Source: Castanea sativa (lineage: Eukaryota; Streptophyta; Magnoliopsida; Fagales; Fagaceae). Taken from it: DNA of 64,000 bases. The position numbers were made by a program, and so were the translations under genes. Positions 58,741 through 64,000 of the stretch are shown here, in pieces. Each line of letters starts with the position of its first letter. Position 1 is the first letter of the stretch. The DNA lies in the NCBI RefSeq assembly GCF_040712315.1, contig NC_134020.1, forward strand, positions 45,121,751-45,185,750, given 5' to 3'. The notes under the pieces were generated by a model. The model had not been told where the DNA came from and made no database searches. It was given only the letters and a program-made list of their open reading frames with translations.

Positions 58741-59515
58741 ATTGGTTTTGGCAAAACTTATGAAGCTATCTCAAAAAAAGCTGAATTGAATCCCTACACT
58801 TATGATAAAGTAATGAATGATATAGATGCACATCATTAGGTCCAAGCTATGAAATCTGAATTGGATTCTATGTATTCCAATCATGTATGGGATCTTGTGA
58901 AGGCGCCTAACGGCATTAAACCTGTTGGTTGCAAATGGGTTTACAAGAGGAAGAGAGGGATAGATGGAAAGGTTGAAACCTTTAAAGTAAGACTAATGGT
59001 GAAAGGGTATACACAAAAAGAAGGTATTGATTATGATGAAACCTTTTCACCAGTAGCCATGCTTAAATCTATCAGAATTCTCTTATCCATTACTGCTCAT
59101 TATGATTATGAGATTTGACAAATGGATATCAAGATTGCATTTCTCAATGGCAATCTTGAAGAAGAAATCTACATGTTGTAATCGGAAGATTTCATAGCAA
59201 AGAACCAAGAGCATATGATATGCAAGTTGGAAAGGTCTATTTATGGACTTAAGCAAGCATCTAGATCATGGAACATTAGATTTGATCAAGCAATCAAGTC
59301 ATTTAGTTTTGAGCAAAATCTAGATGAACCATGTGTGTACAAGAGACATCAAGATAAAGTAGTAATGTTCCTAATGCTTAATGTTGATGATATTCTACTC
59401 ATTGGAAATGATGTAGGGGTAATGTCATCAGTAAAGGTTTGGTTGTCAAGCCAATTTAATATGAAGGACTTGGGTGAAGCTAACTATATTATAGGGATCA
59501 AGCTTTAGCGAGATT
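58741..59515 (+). pseudogene. Copia reverse transcriptase with NVDD instead of YVDD
   Basis: It reads MKSELDSMYSNHVWDLVKAP, GCKWVYKRKRGIDGKVETFK, DYDETFSPVAMLKSIRILLS, a stop, QMDIKIAFLNGNLEEEIYM, another stop, [20 protein letters not shown] and LNVDDILLIGND. The catalytic box (59380-59391) has Asn where the Y of YVDD is almost invariant. Together with stops at 58840, 59116, 59179 and 59506, this shows loss of function. It is otherwise a full-length Ty1/copia polymerase domain. Confidence 0.85.
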
Positions 59516-60364
59516 AAAAAAATAGAATGTTAGGTTTATCACAAGCTAGATATATAGATAAGGTTCTAGAATGGTTTAGCATGCAAAACTACAAGAAATG
59601 ATTACTTTCTTTCAGACATGGAGTTCCTCTGTCTGATGACCAAAGGCCTAAGACTCTTAAGGAAGAAAACATAATGAGACAGATTCCTTATGCTTCTGCA
59701 ATGGGAAGTCTCATGTATGTCATGCTTTGTACTAAACCAGATATTTGTTATTCAGTTGGCATGGTCAGCCGATATCAATCAAATCTACGACCTAAACATT
59801 GGCAAGCGGTAAAGCATATTCTCAAGTATCTAAGGAGAACGAGAAATTTTATGCTTGTATACCATAGTGAGGATTGATTCCCATTGGCTATACAGATTCA
59901 AATTTTTAGTCGGATCTTGATTTTAGAAAGTCCACTTCAAGTTGTATTTTCACCTTGGGAGGTGGAGCCATAAGTTGGAGGAGTGTTAAGTTATCTTGTA
60001 TTGCCGACTCCACCATGGAAGCCGAATATGTTGCTGCTTGTGAAGTGGCAAAGGAAGTTGTTTGGCTTAAGAAATTCCTTTCTGATCTTGGTGTTGTGAG
60101 AATTGAGCAAGTTCTTATCACATTGTTCTGCGACAATAGTGGAACGGTTGCACAATCCAAGGATCCAAGGAATCACAAGAAAGGAAAACACATAGAAAGA
60201 AAGTACCACATCATTCGAGACATTGCTGTTCGTGAAAATGTAGTTGTAGCAAAGATTGATAGTGCAAAGAATCTATCGGATCCCTTTACCAAAACTTTGC
60301 CCCAAAGGACTTGCAAGTCACATTTGGAGGAGATGGGAGTTAGATTAGTGCACAATAGCATTTA
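59516..60364 (+). pseudogene. Copia RNase H region, last part still open
   Basis: Upstream parts (MRQIPYASAMGSLMYVMLCT, 59674-59733; HWQAVKHILKYLRRT, 59797-59841) are separated by a frameshift from the long final frame 59955-60365. That frame reads GGGAISWRSVKLSCIADSTM, EAEYVAACEVAKEVVWLKKF, LFCDNSGTVAQSKDPRNHKK, KHIERKYHIIRDIAV and LSDPFTKTLPQRTCKSHLEE. It contains the Glu and Asp of the RNase H site and the usual C-terminal tail before the purine tract. It is the best-preserved part of the element. Confidence 0.85.
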
Positions 60365-60379
60365 GGGCAAGTGAGAGAT
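60365..60379 (+). promoter_or_regulatory. Polypurine tract of the second copia element
   Basis: GGGCAAGTGAGAGAT lies directly before TGTTAGGATGCG of the 3' LTR, right after the RNase H stop codon. Confidence 0.75.
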
Positions 60380-61778
60380 TGTTAGGATGCGTGCTCTTAA
60401 ATCCTATTATATGATGCTATATATGACATTAATGTTGTGATTAATAAAGTTGTGATTAATAAAGTTGTTTTATTATTATCTAAAAATAATGGTAATATGA
60501 ATATTGGGACGTTATCATATAATTCATGAGATGCATAGTATGTGATATATGTGAAAAGTCACAGAAAATATAAATCACAAGTTCTTTATAAATTCAAAAT
60601 TTTAGTTCGTAGTTGGTAATAAAATTGGGTATTTCATCTACGAAGACTATAACATATCAACTAAAATGATTTGTCTTGATCATGGAAATGAAGATTTCTA
60701 GTTGATATGTTTTAAAAGTTAAAACATATTAAACTGGACCGCTGTGAGATTTATTATTCTCCTAACGACTGTCAAATGAATAATAAATCTCATGACTTAT
60801 ATTTACATGAACTCTTAAGCTTGACAGAATAATAGACTTGATCATTAGGTGTAGGTTGCTTTGATATATCAGGAGTGAGATCTAAAATCAATAATCAAAA
60901 CCTCAGTATGTTGGGAAACCACATTTAGTGTGGATGGAACATATATGCTCAAAATGGAATTCATAATCTCTTAACGAAGATATAAAATATTCCCTTGAGA
61001 TAAGTTTAATGGGTTTGGTTATTCAAAGAGTTAGGCCTAACCATTTTAGTAAGGAGTTACTAAAGTATATATTTATGAAATTGGATTTCATAAATATATG
61101 ATGAATAACTTAAAGTATTAACTCAGGTACTCCAAGAATTAAGATGAAGTAATCTTCAAAGTGACAGTCTATATTCATGACTTTGTCTTACTACAAATAT
61201 TTTATGAAGGGGTTACATGTACAATAAAGTCTTGGGATATAATTTATAAATAAGGCCTAGAGTACAACTATATTTATGTAGTGTTATTAAATATAGTTAA
61301 TGGTAATTTTGGACTTGTTAAGAGTTAACAGAAAAGCCTAAGGCCCATTGAAGCTAATGTCTTGTTGGTCCCTTTTGGTCCCACTCCAAGCCACATACTT
61401 AAGCCCATTTGGAAAGGCCCAAAAGGCCAGCCCAATTTGATAATCAGTAAGATACAAAGGGAGAAACATACAGAATATTATTGTGGGTAACACTATTGTG
61501 AAAGGGGGTGTATGTGAGTGAGAGATACACTCTTATTCTCCCTTGGAAACTGATTGATAGACTACATTTCTTGGGCGTTAGTTGAATTAGAGTGAAGATT
61601 AAAAGTGTTCCCAAGTGCTTCTGATCTTAGTTTTGAAATTCACCTCTTCAAGGTACGTTCTCTTATTTTTGAATTCTGAAATTTACATAGTGCATGTTAT
61701 CAATTGCGAATGAAGTAGATCCATTTATTTTCCACTACGTATGTTTTTTATGTGATACAAACATGTATTTTTCCAATA
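60380..61778 (+). repeat. 3' LTR of the second copia element
   Basis: It runs from TGTTAGGATGCG to TTTTTCCAATA and is collinear with the 5' LTR apart from small indels and the missing AT tract. Confidence 0.92.
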
Positions 61779-63075
61779 AATTCTAGGTGCATCATCCTTT
61801 TGGAAGTCCCTTTTCGCTCTTTTTTTTTTTTCTTTTGTGGCTAATCTTTCTACTCTTTGTGTAGTTAAGAAGCGTCCAATGCTCAAGAGCAGGCATAAGA
61901 GGCGTGTCGAAGCAGCTACTAAATATGCCAAGACTATTGACGACTTCAACGACCTTGTTAACTCGAGAACCTGAGCTCGTCATTGCCTCGGTCCAGAGCC
62001 TTCCTCCTTAGTCCTGCATGCCATTGAAATCGAAGAGAAGAAGAGTTAGTGTTTATTTGGTTCATCACTGACTTGGTTTTTTTTCTTTCCCCCTCTTTTT
62101 TACAAGTGTCTCTCTGCTGCAAAGATGACAACGAAGTTCAATCAGGGGATATATGCTAAGATAAGGGCCAAGAAGAACAAGCCCCTCTCCAACCTCAAGA
62201 AGAGGGTGGTGCATGTCGTGGAGAAAGAGACTCCCGTCACGCCTGTTGCCTCCGTCCTTAGGGCTACGAGGGCTGCGTCTCCTGCCACCTTCATAGAAGA
62301 AATCACTCCTCACCCAAAAGAAGCAGCAAGTGGTGGACAAGGGTAAAGAGAAGGCTGACTCACACTCGTCAAGCATCTGGAAAGACGCCAGCTTGGCGTT
62401 GATAAGGGCGCAGGATGCCTTCACTGCTGAGGCCTTTACTGACGTGCCTTCCAATGAGATCATAAGTCGTCACATTCACAAGCTTGTCCAGGTGAAGTAC
62501 TTGTATCACTTATTTTCCTCTCTTTTCCTCTTTTGCATAGATCTGAAAGTTAGGTGCTCTGTGAGATTTCCTTTTCAGGTACTGGGGGAAACCATCCACA
62601 TTACATCGGAGTACCTGAGTCAGGAAGAGAAGGCCATGTTAGTAGGGTCCAAGGTAAAGGCCCTAGAGGCAAAGAATTCAAAACTGAGGAAGGGTCTCAT
62701 TACTGCCATGGACGAGGCTAACACTGCCAAGGAAATGGCTAAGGTTTTGGCTAACGACCTAAGGGTTGAGAGGCAGTTAACCTTGGAGAAGGATGAAAAA
62801 CTCCAAGCTACAAAAGAGAAGTTCAAGACCATTGCTACCAAGGCCGTTGAAGCTTTACAATAGACTGATGAGTACAACACTGTGCTCTTCAGTTGGTATT
62901 ACAAGGGCTTTAAGCTCCTTCAGTGGTATCTCGTCAAGCACCCTACTGGCATGGACTTAGGAAGTCTGGACCTAGAGGAAGTAAACAAAGAGATGGAGTC
63001 AGACGAGGCTTCTCAGTCCGTTGCTGTTGCTCCTAAAAGGAATGCTCCATAGCTCAATCCTACTGGTGGTAATGA
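61779..63075 (+). pseudogene. Gypsy-type transposon protein (Transposase_28-like), 3' part
   Basis: This is the continuation of 52894-53764 after the copia insertion. An intron-like stretch ends at TTGTGTAG (61866) and opens to KKRPMLKSRHKRRVEAATKY and TIDDFNDLVNSRT, then a stop at 61971. MTTKFNQGIYAKIRAKKN begins at 62125. Further on, WKDASLALIRAQDAF and a charged coiled-coil stretch (KVKALEAKNSKLRKGLITAM and the following 60 residues) end at 62861. An intron 62492-62578 (GTGAAG...TTTTCAG) joins HKLVQ to VLGETIHITSEYL. Terminal acidic sequence EEVNKEMESDEASQS follows stops. Domain order (globular, then coiled coil, then acidic tail) is usual for this family. Confidence 0.7.
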
Positions 63076-63100
63076 CACTGCTGCTTGAACCTGTCCAATG

Positions 63101-63133
<33 letters not shown>
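63101..63133. repeat. Compound microsatellite (CA)n(TA)n
   Basis: About 12 CA units and 4-5 TA units, followed by a T homopolymer of about 18 at 63136. Confidence 0.93.
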
Positions 63134-63432
63134 GATTTTTTTTTTTTTTTTGGTGCCAATGTGATTTTGGTCTTCTAATTCCAAGACAATGATTTTTGCC
63201 CCGTGTTTTTTGGGGCTTTTAATTTCTATTTATGGACAAGATATTTTTATGCTATTGCTCATTTTCATACATTTTATGATTCTTTTCTTGTTATGCTTGA
63301 TGTATGTGACTAGTGCTTTTGCTAGAGTCTTTGTCCGCTTACCCCCGTCTATGGGTACTTAGTCACTTTTAGATGATTTACATCCTGCTGTTTAGTTAAC
63401 TTAGTCGGGGTTCTCGCCGTAGTTCTTTAAGC
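63134..63432. other. Non-coding tail between the gypsy-type gene and the integrase scrap
   Basis: A T-rich region with no recognisable gene. It may be the 3' non-coding part of the gypsy-type element. Confidence 0.35.
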
Positions 63433-63587
63433 TCACAAGACATAAGGCAATTCCTTTGGCCATGCTTCCTTTGCTTGTTCCAGCCAGGCTTTGATGATCT
63501 TTAGTAGTGTTTGGTTCGTCACTTTCGTCTGTCCATTGGCTTGGGGATGTCCTAGAGATGAATTTGATTCAATGAATGGCTCCCAGT
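63433..63587 (-). pseudogene. Ty3/gypsy integrase fragment
   Basis: The minus-strand frame reads EPFIESNSSLGHPQANGQ followed by KVTNQTLLKIIKAWLEQAKE and AWPKELPYVL. HPQ-ANGQ with 'tNrTLLkiik.rLe.akg.WpeELp.VLW' is the end of the gypsy integrase core. The catalytic Glu position after NGQ is Lys here (normally E in 'NGQVE'), and the fragment stops at both sides. It is joined at about 63587 to an LTR fragment of the A/B family. The first 17 residues of the open frame come from that LTR. Confidence 0.75.
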
Positions 63588-64000
63588 AGATGACTAACCA
63601 ATCTGATGTGCGAATCCTAATACGTGACTTGATCACCAACTTAAGAGGGATGTTGGCTACAAAGTTCTTCTGTTCATCACATGATGAAGATCATGAAGTT
63701 GCTTGGTCACAAAACCCTACGGTGTACAAACACAGCAGCTTCTTCAAGAAACAAAAGAACTAGGGCAAATTTTGTCTCTAGTCACAATTTGCATGAACAA
63801 AACTTTGCTCAATACTCGCGCAACCTTTGAAGGCCCTTAAATAATCCTTATATATGTTTAGGGTTGTGAGAAAAGAAAGCCCAAACATACATTCACGGAT
63901 TGGATAAAAATCAGAACTTAAAATTTGCTTTTCATAAATCTCGACAAATACCCTATCTATCGAGCAACTGTCAAGCCTCAGGCTGAAACAGCTCTTTTAA
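63588..64000 (-). repeat. Truncated LTR of the A/B family, runs off the window
   Basis: It matches 30465-30870 with few differences (GACTAACCAATCTGATG, CTTCTGTTCATCACA, GCAGCTTCTTCAAGA, CTCGACA(A/G)ATACCCTATCT). It is much closer to the 3' LTR of element B than to B's own 5' LTR. The part corresponding to 30096-30464 is missing on the left, where it is fused to the integrase scrap at a shared GGCTCC. Confidence 0.9.

Larger units (their letters stand above)
53765..61778 (+). mobile_element. Ty1/copia retrotransposon inserted in the gypsy-type gene, degenerate
   Basis: LTRs are 53765-55183 (1,419 bp) and 60380-61778 (1,399 bp). A primer site follows the first (55186-55197) and a purine-rich GGGCAAGTGAGAGAT precedes the second. 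Inside, in order, are gag with knuckle, protease, integrase, reverse transcriptase and RNase H, the Ty1/copia order. Terminal TG and CA are mutated on one side each (TATTAGG at 53765; CCAATA at 61778). No clear target duplication is seen (GAGTC versus AATTC). Many stops interrupt the single polyprotein, so it is not autonomous. The surrounding gene continues on both sides, which fixes the nesting order. Confidence 0.92.

Noticed and set aside
61725..62463. Minus-strand frames 61725-61983 and 62065-62463
   Set aside because: They are antisense to the gypsy-type protein exons, which carry the recognisable sequence.

Overview
This window looks like nuclear DNA of a woody dicot. It is AT-rich, full of microsatellites and made almost entirely of nested, decayed transposable elements around one intact host gene. 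The species cannot be fixed from the sequence; a rosid tree is a guess. I found no rRNA, tRNA, CRISPR or bacterial-type features.

Layout. 1-770: tail of a minus-strand Ty3/gypsy polyprotein and part of its LTR. 860-1885: a direct duplication. 3.5-6.3 kb: a dispersed AT-rich MITE-like repeat with microsatellites. 6642-8234: a complete non-autonomous CACTA element with a perfect terminal inverted repeat and an ATT target duplication. 8642-15439: a Ty1/copia element with 339-bp LTRs and a GTAAT target duplication. Its reverse transcriptase is split by a 3.9-kb endogenous pararetrovirus (Caulimoviridae-like) fragment. 15948-20780 (minus): an apparently intact ten-exon fatty acyl-CoA reductase gene encoding 491 residues, with a broken second copy of exon 1 about 1.3 kb upstream. 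21109-21879: a TIR-bounded element.

23-52 kb: a segmental duplication (satellite monomer plus unique flank) brackets two nested gag-only LTR retrotransposons (A, 25505-30095; B, 30096-38380) and a 13-copy, ~690-bp tandem array (38381-47321). The right-hand flank is interrupted by a Helitron-like insertion (47641-51147). The left-hand flank keeps the empty site, so the insertion point can be read directly as A|T with TC...CTAG ends and no target duplication.

52-64 kb: a gypsy-type 'Transposase_28' gene (broken) is split by a degenerate Ty1/copia element (53765-61778). After it come a minus-strand gypsy integrase scrap and a fragment of the A/B-family LTR running off the window.

The only gene likely to serve the plant is the fatty acyl-CoA reductase, which makes primary fatty alcohols for cuticular wax, suberin or pollen wall. 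I did not find a convincing new enzymatic or defence system. The most informative material is structural: the Helitron with its empty site, the virus-in-retrotransposon nest, the satellite with a conserved hairpin, and the pol-less LTR elements carrying an extra ORF.
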